From the IMG/VR virus record IMGVR_UViG_3300025137_000009, positions 1 to 33,497 of that record: a DNA stretch of 33,497 nucleotides. One strand, 5' to 3'. Below the pieces are notes generated by a model. That model saw nothing but the letters and a program-made list of their open reading frames with translations, had not been told where the DNA came from and ran no database searches. The translations under genes were made by a program, and so were the position numbers. Positions 17,414 through 23,348 of the stretch are shown here, one piece after another. This stretch comes from a virus. Within the stretch, counting starts at the first letter, position 1. Each line of letters starts with the position of its first letter.

Positions 17414-17623
17414 CTAAACTTCGCCTATTGGGTAATGCTCACTGATTAAAATATCTAAAGGGTCAGATGCCACATTACATCCGTGTTCTGGTGACCATGT
17501 TTCATGTTGCGCCAAGTCGCATATTGAGGCGCGATACCATGCTTCTTCAGCCCATTGCTCTTTATCATTCATTTTTTGAATCATTCTTTGTAAGGTTTCT
17601 TGATCGCATGTAATCGTTTTCAT
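17414..17623 (-). CDS. First gene of leftward small-gene operon, hypothetical
   Basis: A 69-residue acidic protein led by AAAAAAGGGGAACAAA then ATG. It opens MKTITCDQETLQRMIQKMND and continues WAEEAWYRASICDLAQHE, a mostly helical pattern with a Trp/His-rich middle. It lies 44 bases after the candidate leftward promoter -10. No family recognised. Confidence 0.65.
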   Translation of the reverse strand: MKTITCDQETLQRMIQKMNDKEQWAEEAWYRASICDLAQHETWSPEHGCNVASDPLDILISEHYPIGEV

Positions 17624-17666
17624 TTTGTTCCCCTTTTTTAAGCGCGTGAATTCGCGTCTTATTCAA

Positions 17667-17695
17667 ATTATAGACCAATAAACCGTTAAAAACGA
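17667..17695 (-). promoter_or_regulatory. Candidate leftward promoter
   Basis: A consensus TATAAT (17667-17672 on the minus strand) lies 44 bases upstream of the first leftward small gene. The -35 region is poor (TCGTTT at 17 bp), so an activator may be needed, or a different -35 reading applies. Confidence 0.6.
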
Positions 17696-17735
17696 TCTAT
17701 TTTTTCTATTTAATAGGTATTTTTTCGGCTTCAAT

Positions 17736-17966
17736 ATGGCCATTATTAGCACTGATCGCGAACTGGTCCTATTACTTTTTGATCTAAAGAGCCGGGTTTA
17801 TATGCATCCAGGTTATAATTCAAACTTTGTACGATTTGGTCAATTTTCGGCCTTATGTCAAAAATATGACGCTGATCAATTTCTGATCGATAAAATCGTC
17901 AAAATATTGACATCGATGCTTGTGCCGGGCCGGGGTCAATCCAAGAAAAAAGCTCCCAAAATCTAA
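17736..17966 (+). CDS. Possible small protein at the divergence point
   Basis: A 76-codon frame with amino-acid content that looks protein-like (ELVLLLFDLKSRVYMHPGYN, then FGQFSALCQKYDADQFLIDK) but no clear ribosome site. Its C-terminus (QSKKKAPKI) is encoded by the first unit of the 22-bp tandem repeat. It could be a small regulator acting at the nearby repeats, or a chance frame in a control region. No family recognised. Confidence 0.4.
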   Translation: MAIISTDRELVLLLFDLKSRVYMHPGYNSNFVRFGQFSALCQKYDADQFLIDKIVKILTSMLVPGRGQSKKKAPKI

Positions 17967-18007
17967 GGGAATACCTCCCAAAATTTAAGAAAAAAGCTCC
18001 CAAATTT
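17942..18007 (+). repeat. Three tandem 22-bp iteron-like repeats
   Basis: CTCCCAAA occurs at 17953, 17975 and 17997, exactly 22 bases apart. Each is preceded by AAGAAAAAAG or AAGGGAATAC, giving a unit close to AAGRRAAWASCTCCCAAAAT. Two 10.5-bp helical turns between copies puts all three on one face of the helix, as for protein-binding iterons or operators. The array lies between the divergent arms and has further single copies at 13451 and 26008. Confidence 0.75.
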
Positions 18008-18058
18008 TTTGTCAAGGGGGAAAATAACTATCGTTTTTGAAAGTGATTTTCAGTTTGA

Positions 18059-18090
18059 CTTTCGGAGAAGTCACCCAACTTCTCGGAAAG
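18059..18090. promoter_or_regulatory. 13-bp inverted repeat
   Basis: CTTTCGGAGAAGT (18059-18071) and ACTTCTCGGAAAG (18078-18090) are inverted with one mismatch and a 6-base spacer. No T-tract follows in either direction, so an operator for a dimeric repressor is more likely than a terminator. Confidence 0.55.
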
Positions 18091-18115
18091 ACATAGCAAT
18101 TGATTTGTGCTAGAT

Positions 18116-18152
18116 CCCACTTTTAGGTAGTAAATTAGGGTATGAAAGTGGG
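18116..18152. promoter_or_regulatory. 8-bp inverted repeat upstream of rightward promoter
   Basis: CCCACTTT (18116-18123) and AAAGTGGG (18145-18152) are perfect inverted arms 21 bases apart, ending 6 bases before the -35 of the rightward promoter. They could be a split operator or form a long-loop RNA hairpin. Confidence 0.4.
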
Positions 18153-18158
18153 GGAAGC

Positions 18159-18186
18159 TTGCAAATGCGCGTACAGCGGTTATACT
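18159..18186 (+). promoter_or_regulatory. Rightward promoter
   Basis: TTGCAA, 16 bases, TATACT, followed by a gene with TCGGAGG ribosome site. The reverse strand of 18159-18175 reads TGTACGCGCATTTGCAA, nearly the same sequence as in the spacer of the promoter at 19598, suggesting one regulator controls both. Confidence 0.65.
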
Positions 18187-18206
18187 CACTGTCTCGGAGG
18201 ATCAAT

Positions 18207-18398
18207 ATGCAAAAGACAACAGCAAGTCAGGTAGCAAAAGCCTACGGTTTAAAGTCACTTACTGAAGCAGCTAAGATGACTGAACTATCAACAGTAACTC
18301 TCAGAAATTGGTATCTCAGAAAATACGACTTATTTTTGGTCGTCATTTTAGGGTGCGTTGTAAAGAAACAAATGAATGAGAAAAATAATGGGAATTAA
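18207..18398 (+). CDS. Small helix-turn-helix phage protein
   Basis: The frame is open from 18159, but the ATG at 18207 has GGAGG 6 bases upstream, giving 63 residues. It begins MQKTTASQVAKAYGLKSLTE and continues MTELSTVTLRNWYLRK, a helix-turn-helix with the recognition helix near residues 29-38. Similar small proteins head early or replication operons in many phages. It may regulate its own promoter or the repeats just upstream. Asn/Lys-rich C-terminus. Confidence 0.7.
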   Translation: MQKTTASQVAKAYGLKSLTEAAKMTELSTVTLRNWYLRKYDLFLVVILGCVVKKQMNEKNNGN

Positions 18399-18819
18399 AA
18401 GGGATGCCGCAGACAATTGGTTTTCAAAATGTGTCAGAGAAAGAGCGAATTACACCTGTGAAGTATGTTTTACGCAGTATGATAGGTCGTCAACTGGCCT
18501 TCATTGCTCTCACTACTGGGGTCGCGCTAACAAGTCAGTCAGGTGGCACGGTGACAATGCCTTCTCTCACTGTTATGGGTGTCACCAAAAGCTATCAGCC
18601 AATCCACACGACTTTACTCACTGGGTGAGCGCCTCTTTAGGTGAAGCACGTTATGAGTGGTTGATGGATCGTAAAAACGATACCAACATGGCTAAACAGT
18701 TAGTAAAAGATAATAAGGCTGGGCTAATTGCCAAGCATTACAAAGAGCAACACAAGATCCTGGTTGAAAAAAGGCAGGATGGCGAGACACTTTACACTGA
18801 CTTTGAGAGCTATATATGA
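18376..18819 (+). CDS. HNH-like zinc-binding nuclease (NinG-like)
   Basis: A 147-residue protein with the metal-ligand spacing CEVC (28-31), CSH (44-46) and SHCYGCH (64-70), followed by KLSANPHDFTHWV. The order Cys pair, His/Cys, then N-x-H-C-x2-C-H resembles small HNH/NinG-type phage recombination nucleases. It probably cuts branched or packaged DNA. The ATG at 18388 is an equally likely start. It overlaps the upstream HTH gene by 23 bases. Exact family is not certain. Confidence 0.6.
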   Translation: MRKIMGIKRDAADNWFSKCVRERANYTCEVCFTQYDRSSTGLHCSHYWGRANKSVRWHGDNAFSHCYGCHQKLSANPHDFTHWVSASLGEARYEWLMDRKNDTNMAKQLVKDNKAGLIAKHYKEQHKILVEKRQDGETLYTDFESYI

Positions 18820-19001
18820 AAAACAACTTTCGTGAAAAACAAAATGCTAAGGGTAATTATGAAATTAGGGGTATTTATGCGCCTAGAGAGCTACACCCGG
18901 AGCTTAAAAGAGAATTAAAAACATATTTAAGGGAGAAGGATGAACAAGCTAATAGATTGGTTAGAAGCGATTTGGACAGCGGAGCTACCGAGCAACAGTA
19001 A
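18816..19001 (+). CDS. Small hypothetical protein before the initiator gene
   Basis: A 61-residue charged protein whose ATG overlaps the previous stop (ATGA) and whose last 62 bases overlap the initiator gene in another frame. It reads MKNNFREKQNAKGNYEIRGI and then helical ELHPELKRELKTYLREKDEQ. No family recognised. The tight overlap suggests translational coupling with the initiator. Confidence 0.55.
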   Translation: MKNNFREKQNAKGNYEIRGIYAPRELHPELKRELKTYLREKDEQANRLVRSDLDSGATEQQ

Positions 19002-19584
19002 ATACGTTGCCAGTTACCTGAGAACTTATATGAATGCCAAGAGGGATCTTTGCTGGCCTTCTATTGGCCGTATAAGCCGAGAGACAGGTTTATCCGAGCA
19101 AACTGTAAGGAAGCATTTAAAGTGCTTAGAAGACTCTGGGTGGCTTGCTATTGAGCGGTCAGAAGGTGGCCATTCTGGGACAACAAATAGGTATCAGGCA
19201 GTTATACCTAGTGAAATTGCACCCCTGCAACAGTTAGACCCCACCCCTGCAACCATTGCACCCCTACCCCTGCAACCATTAGAGGGGAATAAACAATTAA
19301 ATAAACAAGTAAATACCCAATTATTAAGTAAAGGGTTATCTGATGAGCTGAGGGTGGCCGCAACCACCTATTGGTTTAACAAAACCGCAGAGCTTGATGC
19401 AGATGAGCAGTGGCTTTTGTTTACAGCCCACCATGAATCTAAGCCTAATAACAAAATTAAGAATTATGCCGCCGCATGGAGAACTTGGTACGTTAATGCT
19501 GTTAAGTTTAACGAGGGAAGGCCAAGGAGAAAAAAAGATGCTTTTGCTCGTTTAACAGACACATCTTGGGCTGATGGAATTTAA
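18940..19584 (+). CDS. Replication initiator, lambda O-like arrangement
   Basis: A 214-residue protein with an N-terminal winged helix at about residues 15-90: WPSIGRISRETGLSEQTVRK, then LEDSGWLAIERSEGGHSGTT and NRY, as in HTH-type replication proteins. Residues 90-128 are a Pro/Gln/Leu linker encoded by the repeats that make the candidate origin. The C-terminal part (KIKNYAAAWRTWYVNAVKF) looks like the domain that recruits helicase or its loader. No helicase gene is visible, so host helicase is probably used. Ribosome site GGGAGAAGG. Confidence 0.75.
   Translation: MNKLIDWLEAIWTAELPSNSKYVASYLRTYMNAKRDLCWPSIGRISRETGLSEQTVRKHLKCLEDSGWLAIERSEGGHSGTTNRYQAVIPSEIAPLQQLDPTPATIAPLPLQPLEGNKQLNKQVNTQLLSKGLSDELRVAATTYWFNKTAELDADEQWLLFTAHHESKPNNKIKNYAAAWRTWYVNAVKFNEGRPRRKKDAFARLTDTSWADGI
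19213..19330 (+). repeat. Candidate replication origin inside the initiator gene
   Basis: CCCCTGCAAC occurs at 19222, 19244 and 19267 (22 and 23 bases apart), followed directly by an AT-rich stretch (19286-19330). Iterons then an AT-rich melting region inside the initiator gene is the lambda ori design. A low-complexity protein linker could produce the same repeat, so the two explanations must be separated. Confidence 0.6.
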
Positions 19585-19597
19585 TTAAAAAAAAAGC

Positions 19598-19625
19598 TTG
19601 ACTTGTACGCGCACTTTGCTAAAGT
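19598..19625 (+). promoter_or_regulatory. Internal rightward promoter with operator-like spacer
   Basis: TTGACT, 16 bases, TAAAGT, 13 bases after the initiator stop. The spacer is exactly TGTACGCGCACTTTGC, matching the element in the 18159 promoter on the opposite strand. Confidence 0.55.
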
Positions 19626-19656
19626 TACATCATCATTACTTAAAGGGAGAAATGAT

Positions 19657-19962
19657 ATGTCAAACACTTACCAACCGTGGTCTGTAGAAAAAGCAGCAAC
19701 CGCACTCCGCGATAACTTCTTATCCGGGGATAACATCACTCCAACAACCTCATGGATTCCAGAGCTAATCATTGATGATGGCTCAAAAGACATCTGCCGA
19801 CTAATCGTCCAGGTTCTAAAAGGTCATGATGTTGACATGACTGACACTGCCGAGCAGATCCTTATGGATGCCTGTACATCAATCGCAGTGACTCATTCTG
19901 ATCAAATCCAGCAAGAACTTGATATTGATTATCCTGAAGCAAGCGGGGTGGTTTTCTCATGA
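19657..19962 (+). CDS. Hypothetical protein
   Basis: The frame is open from 19603, inside the promoter, but the ATG at 19657 has AAGGGAG 8 bases upstream, giving 101 residues. It begins MSNTYQPWSVEKAATALRDN and has PTTSWIPELIIDDGSKDICR and a helical acidic end. No family recognised. First gene after the internal promoter; overlaps the next by 4 bases. Confidence 0.65.
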   Translation: MSNTYQPWSVEKAATALRDNFLSGDNITPTTSWIPELIIDDGSKDICRLIVQVLKGHDVDMTDTAEQILMDACTSIAVTHSDQIQQELDIDYPEASGVVFS

Positions 19963-20243
19963 ATTTACCTAATTTATCTGAATCTGAAATGATGAGTCTT
20001 TTCTTAAAGCAAGAGCAGGAAAGCGCGATAGGTGATATGCACTCTCAGCAGTCATATCGTGAGCATTTAGACCATGAGGCTTTATCCGTTTCTACAGCTA
20101 TGTGGGGCGAAGTTCTGGCAGAAAAAGGATTTAAAGCAACTCGACAGGATCTGGAAAATGCTTTTGCTGTTTTTTTTGATCTTGTTATGGCTAAACATAA
20201 ATCTGATTCGTCAGACGAACTACCGTTTCCACTGGAGGATTAG
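19959..20243 (+). CDS. Hypothetical acidic protein
   Basis: A 94-residue acidic helical protein started by an ATGA overlap. It contains SESEMMSLFLKQEQESAIGD and FKATRQDLENAFAVFFDLVM, and ends DELPFPLED. The acidic hydrophobic tip resembles SSB-type interaction tails but is not a clear match. No family recognised. Confidence 0.6.
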   Translation: MNLPNLSESEMMSLFLKQEQESAIGDMHSQQSYREHLDHEALSVSTAMWGEVLAEKGFKATRQDLENAFAVFFDLVMAKHKSDSSDELPFPLED

Positions 20244-20245
20244 TA

Positions 20246-20404
20246 ATGAGCAATTCAATGGGCGAACTTTATGTAGTATATGTAAATGGTGAAGAAAAAG
20301 GCTACTACACCATGTTAGATGCCGTAAGGATTGGTGAATGGTTTAGAGTCAACGATCCAGAAAAAACAGTAGAAGTCATTGAAACAGAAACGAGTGATTA
20401 TTAA
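20246..20404 (+). CDS. Small hypothetical protein
   Basis: A 52-codon gene with GGAGG 7-8 bases before its ATG. It reads MSNSMGELYVVYVNGEEKGY and ends VEVIETETSDY. Its beta-rich, Tyr- and Glu-rich composition suggests a single small sheet. It ends one base into the next start (TAATG). No family recognised. Confidence 0.6.
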   Translation: MSNSMGELYVVYVNGEEKGYYTMLDAVRIGEWFRVNDPEKTVEVIETETSDY

Positions 20405-20535
20405 TGGCTATCTATACTTGTGAAAACTGTGATCAATTCAAGGATGACGATTGGTCACCTTGCACTGCAACTAAAAATTTAATTTGGGTCTGCGAAGAAT
20501 GCTTGCCTGAAGTGGAGGAAGAAGAAAATGAATAA
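20404..20535 (+). CDS. Small zinc-ribbon-like protein
   Basis: A 43-codon gene starting by TAATG coupling. It has CENC at residues 6-9 and CEEC at 30-33, with a further Cys at 20, the arrangement of a minimal zinc ribbon, then an acidic tail (EVEEEENE). It overlaps the ERF gene by 8 bases, so it may work with recombination or replication. Function unknown. Confidence 0.6.
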   Translation: MAIYTCENCDQFKDDDWSPCTATKNLIWVCEECLPEVEEEENE

Positions 20536-21163
20536 ATCAGAAAGTATTGCCAATCTTGCGTTAGCACTCAATCTGGCGCAACAACAAATGGGTGGCGCTG
20601 TTAAAGACAGCACAAACCCCTTCTTTAAATCATCTTATGCCGACCTGACATCTGTCATCAAGGCAGTCAAAGACCCCTTATGTGCAAATGGCCTTAGCTA
20701 TGTCCAGTTTCCAATTACCAGCACTGGCGGTAACGGTATCGGTGTTGAAACAGTGTTGATGCATAAAAGCGGTGAGTGGGTAAGTAATGAGTTTACTATG
20801 CCAATGGTTAAGTCAGACCCTCAGGCAGCGGGCGCTTGCCTCTCGTATGCTCGCAGGTATGGATTATCCAGCGTCCTGGGGCTTCCAGTTGCAGATTCGG
20901 ATGCAGAGGCCGCGATGATGCGGGGAAAGCCAGTTGAGCCTTCAGAGGCCGAGCTATGCGCTGAAGCAGTATTTAGAAACAAGCCATCAGTTGATGCGGT
21001 TGTAAGTTATTTAGCTGACCCAACCCCTGAGAACGTACTGTTAGCTAAGGAAGCATTTGGCGAGATCAGTGAAGATGATCAAAGGGCTATGTGGAAAGCG
21101 CCAACAAAAGTATCTACTGCTCCATTTACAACTGAAGAGCGAAAGCTTTTGAAGGGGGCGTAA
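20528..21163 (+). CDS. erf: ERF-family single-strand annealing recombinase
   Basis: A 211-residue protein with landmarks of ERF: NPFFKSSYADLTSVIKAVKD near residue 30, NGLSYVQFPI near 55, TVLMHKSGEWVSNEF near 75 and DPQAAGACLSYARRYGLSSV near 98. ERF proteins form rings on ssDNA and anneal complementary strands; in P22 it circularises or recombines incoming DNA. The C-terminal third (about 135-211) is variable. Its TAA overlaps the next start codons as TAATGTG. Confidence 0.85.
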   Translation: MNKSESIANLALALNLAQQQMGGAVKDSTNPFFKSSYADLTSVIKAVKDPLCANGLSYVQFPITSTGGNGIGVETVLMHKSGEWVSNEFTMPMVKSDPQAAGACLSYARRYGLSSVLGLPVADSDAEAAMMRGKPVEPSEAELCAEAVFRNKPSVDAVVSYLADPTPENVLLAKEAFGEISEDDQRAMWKAPTKVSTAPFTTEERKLLKGA

Positions 21164-22464
21164 TGTGGATATTGCCGAAAACATTAATCCCCTTAGAACC
21201 ATCAGCCTCTGCTATGGATATGGCGGTGTCGAGCTTGGAATCGAGTCAACAGGACAACCTATTAGAAACATCCTTATTAGTGAGATCGAAGCCTATCCCG
21301 TTGCAGTCGCACTTAAGAAAATGCAAAAGGGACAAATGGTATCTTGCCCTGTGTGGACAAATCTCAAAACATTGGATGCCAGACCCTACAAGGGATGCGT
21401 GGATTTACTCACAGCCGGGTTTCCTTGTCAGCCATTCTCAGCCGCAGGAAGTCGAAAAGCCGACAAAGACCCAAGACACTTATTTCCAGACATCCTTAGA
21501 ATTATCGATGAGTGCAGACCAGGAAGAGTCTTCTTTGAAAATGTCGAAGGAATCATCTCAGCAAAAATGCATGACAACACCCCAGTATTGCTCTATGTCC
21601 TTAGAACATTGGAAAGCCGAGGTTACCGAGCAGCGTGGTCTATATTCAGCGCGGAAGAATGTGGCGCACCTCACCGAAGAAAAAGAGTCTTTATCATGGC
21701 CGACTGCAAGGACTTCCGATGCGGAGGGGGGCAGGATAGACACAGTGATAACGGATCAGGGATTCAAGTCGATCAGGAAGACCAGCAATCAATTCTTTGG
21801 GGCGAAGCTCAGGGATGCGGTGGAAACCTCGGAAGAGAAGAAATGGTTGACACCATCGACAGTGGACATCGACAGAACGCCAGAAGGGATGGAGAAGCGC
21901 AAGCAATACAGGGAGAGCATCGGTCGGAAGTATGTCGAGGGATGCCTGACGGAGCAGGTGAAGAATCAAGAGCGAAGCCAGAAATGGGCTACGCCACGAA
22001 CTTGCTCGGCAATGACCGCAAACATAACCGAGAATACTGCCAAAGCGAAACACCCCAATCTGGAAACTCAGGTAGCCAAACAACAGTCTTGGCCGACACC
22101 GACAGCGAGAGATCACAAGGGCGTGAGCGGATCAGGAAGGCAGGAAAGGAAGGGCAATCCATCGGACACTCTGCCGAATGCAATACACAATCTATGGCCG
22201 ACACCAGATGTAGCGCAAGCACAGAAGGTCAGCAACAGGCCGAACTACGGCCAACTGGGGTTGGCGAATCATCCACAAGTACATGGCAAGGAAGTGGATC
22301 GAGAGCCGATGAAGAAAGACCGCGCTGGCCAGCCGGGGCAGGACAATACCAGCATGAATGGGAAGAACCAAGAGTCATATGGAAAACTGAACAGTGCGTG
22401 GGTGGAGCAATTGATGGGTTTACCCACAGGGTGGACAGACTTAGACTTTTGGGAAATGGAGTAG
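21163..22464 (+). CDS. Long overlapping frame within the methyltransferase gene
   Basis: A 433-codon frame, one base offset from the methyltransferase, open over 95 percent of it with an ATG sharing the same ribosome site. Its second half has a recurring W-x-T/P-T element (WPTARTSD at 179, WLTPSTVD at 228, WATPRT at 275, WPTPTARD at 310, WPTPDV at 345) and ends LNSAWVEQLMGLPTGWTDLD. As I recall, phage-associated proteins with PTPTA and LNP-WVEWLMG-P-GWT signatures exist in databases. Either it is a real second protein or the residue pattern follows from the repeats in the methyltransferase frame. Confidence 0.4.
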   Translation: MWILPKTLIPLEPSASAMDMAVSSLESSQQDNLLETSLLVRSKPIPLQSHLRKCKRDKWYLALCGQISKHWMPDPTRDAWIYSQPGFLVSHSQPQEVEKPTKTQDTYFQTSLELSMSADQEESSLKMSKESSQQKCMTTPQYCSMSLEHWKAEVTEQRGLYSARKNVAHLTEEKESLSWPTARTSDAEGGRIDTVITDQGFKSIRKTSNQFFGAKLRDAVETSEEKKWLTPSTVDIDRTPEGMEKRKQYRESIGRKYVEGCLTEQVKNQERSQKWATPRTCSAMTANITENTAKAKHPNLETQVAKQQSWPTPTARDHKGVSGSGRQERKGNPSDTLPNAIHNLWPTPDVAQAQKVSNRPNYGQLGLANHPQVHGKEVDREPMKKDRAGQPGQDNTSMNGKNQESYGKLNSAWVEQLMGLPTGWTDLDFWEME

Positions 22465-22535
22465 TACCAGCAACAGCAGCAGTAGCATGGAAAACTTTAA
22501 GCAATCAATTAACTAAAGGGGTTTGTTATGAGTAA
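21165..22535 (+). CDS. C5 cytosine DNA methyltransferase
   Basis: A 456-residue enzyme that transfers methyl from SAM to cytosine C5. Motif I is SLCYGYGGVELG (14-25), motif IV GFPCQPFSAAG with catalytic Cys88, motif VI FFENVEGI (123-130), motif VIII APHRRKRVFIMAD (168-180) and motif X RLLGNGVVPATAAVAW near the end. Residues 180-400, the target-recognition part, are hydrophilic and carry a repeated (M/L)ADT element. Start is GTG after AAGGGGG. Probably protects phage DNA from restriction. The region is visibly more GC-rich than its neighbours. Confidence 0.88.
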   Translation: MDIAENINPLRTISLCYGYGGVELGIESTGQPIRNILISEIEAYPVAVALKKMQKGQMVSCPVWTNLKTLDARPYKGCVDLLTAGFPCQPFSAAGSRKADKDPRHLFPDILRIIDECRPGRVFFENVEGIISAKMHDNTPVLLYVLRTLESRGYRAAWSIFSAEECGAPHRRKRVFIMADCKDFRCGGGQDRHSDNGSGIQVDQEDQQSILWGEAQGCGGNLGREEMVDTIDSGHRQNARRDGEAQAIQGEHRSEVCRGMPDGAGEESRAKPEMGYATNLLGNDRKHNREYCQSETPQSGNSGSQTTVLADTDSERSQGRERIRKAGKEGQSIGHSAECNTQSMADTRCSASTEGQQQAELRPTGVGESSTSTWQGSGSRADEERPRWPAGAGQYQHEWEEPRVIWKTEQCVGGAIDGFTHRVDRLRLLGNGVVPATAAVAWKTLSNQLTKGVCYE

Positions 22536-22749
22536 TAAGCAATGTGCAAGAATTATGGAATATCTTGAAAGTGGTAAAAGACTTGATAGAAAAAAAGCTT
22601 ACATTGATCTTGGAATAATGAATGTTACGGCCAGGATTACTGAGTTGAGGGCTGAAGGAATTCCAATATTGACTGAGATGAAGACGGTCAAGAACCGATG
22701 GAATGAGAAGTGCCGGGTGGCAGATTGGTATTTAGAAAACGATAGTTAG
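22528..22749 (+). CDS. Winged-helix DNA-binding protein
   Basis: A 73-residue protein reading QCARIMEYLESGKRLDRKKA, then LGIMNVTARITELRAEGIPI, the pattern of small phage winged-helix proteins whose recognition helix is T-A-R-I-x-E-L-R. It overlaps the methyltransferase end by 8 bases, and its AAAGGGG ribosome site lies inside that gene. It may regulate this operon. Confidence 0.75.
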   Translation: MSNKQCARIMEYLESGKRLDRKKAYIDLGIMNVTARITELRAEGIPILTEMKTVKNRWNEKCRVADWYLENDS

Positions 22750-22772
22750 GCATCGCCTCCCTTTACGCTGCC

Positions 22773-22812
22773 GCTGGTCAGTTAAGCCTAACAACCAGCA
22801 CCTAATTTTTTT
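22773..22812 (+). terminator. Terminator-like hairpin in the rightward operon
   Basis: GCTGGT and ACCAGC form an outer stem, GTTA and TAAC an inner stem with AGCC loop, followed after six bases by seven T residues. It sits in a 73-base gap after the winged-helix gene. Partial termination would lower expression of the genes to the right. TTAGGC/GCCTAA (22746/22786) offers an alternative pairing. Confidence 0.55.
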
Positions 22813-22822
22813 GGAGATTATT

Positions 22823-23014
22823 ATGTGGATTAGCTTAGATTTTCACCCTATGGACGATTATTTTATTGAAGATATTCATATCAATATGGATTTGATTGTT
22901 CATATGCACAGAAATGAAAACTTAACGGTCCTTACCGATATATGCGGTAATAAAGTTGAAGTGATACAGACTGTTGAGCAAATTTTTGAGGATATGAAAC
23001 GTGCAGTATCTTAA
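22823..23014 (+). CDS. Small hypothetical protein
   Basis: The ATG at 22823 has GGAG 8 bases upstream and gives 63 residues: MWISLDFHPMDDYFIEDIHI and a C-terminal helix QTVEQIFEDMKRAVS. The strand-strand-helix layout and the sentence-like VLTDICGNKVEV segment suggest a small alpha-beta fold. No family recognised. Confidence 0.6.
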   Translation: MWISLDFHPMDDYFIEDIHINMDLIVHMHRNENLTVLTDICGNKVEVIQTVEQIFEDMKRAVS

Positions 23015-23072
23015 AGGTCATTTAAACCACGACCCTGTTTGGCATAAGGGTCTAAAAAAGAGGAAAAAAAGT

Positions 23073-23339
23073 ATGGAACAGTATGATAATACCAATAAAG
23101 GCGTTTTGTTCAAAGAGCAGGGGCAGAAAGCTGAGGAATGGCATGACGATTATAAAGGCACGATTGATATTGAAGGTGTCGAATATTGGATTGGTGCAGC
23201 AGTTCGTAAATCAAAAGCTGGCGTACCCTACATGAAGTTAAATGTTCGTTTAAAGGAAAGTAAGGCGGCAGAGATTAAAGAAAATCTTAAAAAGCCAGAA
23301 CCTGCTGAGACTTTTCCTGAAGACGATATACCGTTTTAG
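23073..23339 (+). CDS. Putative single-strand DNA-associated protein with SSB-like tip
   Basis: From the ATG at 23073 (GAGG upstream) this is 88 residues; a GTG at 23001 would add 24. It begins MEQYDNTNKGVLFKEQGQKA, has DYKGTIDIEGVEYWIGAAVR and a conserved-looking KSKAGVPYMKLNVRLKE, and ends FPEDDIPF. The acidic DDIPF end is the hallmark tip by which SSB-type proteins recruit partners, and the short beta body fits an OB-like or DUF736-like fold. Position next to recombination genes agrees. Fold not proven. Confidence 0.55.
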   Translation: MEQYDNTNKGVLFKEQGQKAEEWHDDYKGTIDIEGVEYWIGAAVRKSKAGVPYMKLNVRLKESKAAEIKENLKKPEPAETFPEDDIPF

Positions 23340-23348
23340 GGAGGGGTC

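Noticed and set aside
17942-18007. Tandem repeats as a CRISPR array
   Set aside because: The copies are contiguous with no unique spacers of 25-40 bases and no cas genes nearby.
21558-22504. Minus-strand frames opposite the methyltransferase
   Set aside because: They follow from the codon bias of the coding strand and have no ribosome sites or motifs, unlike the second plus-strand frame.
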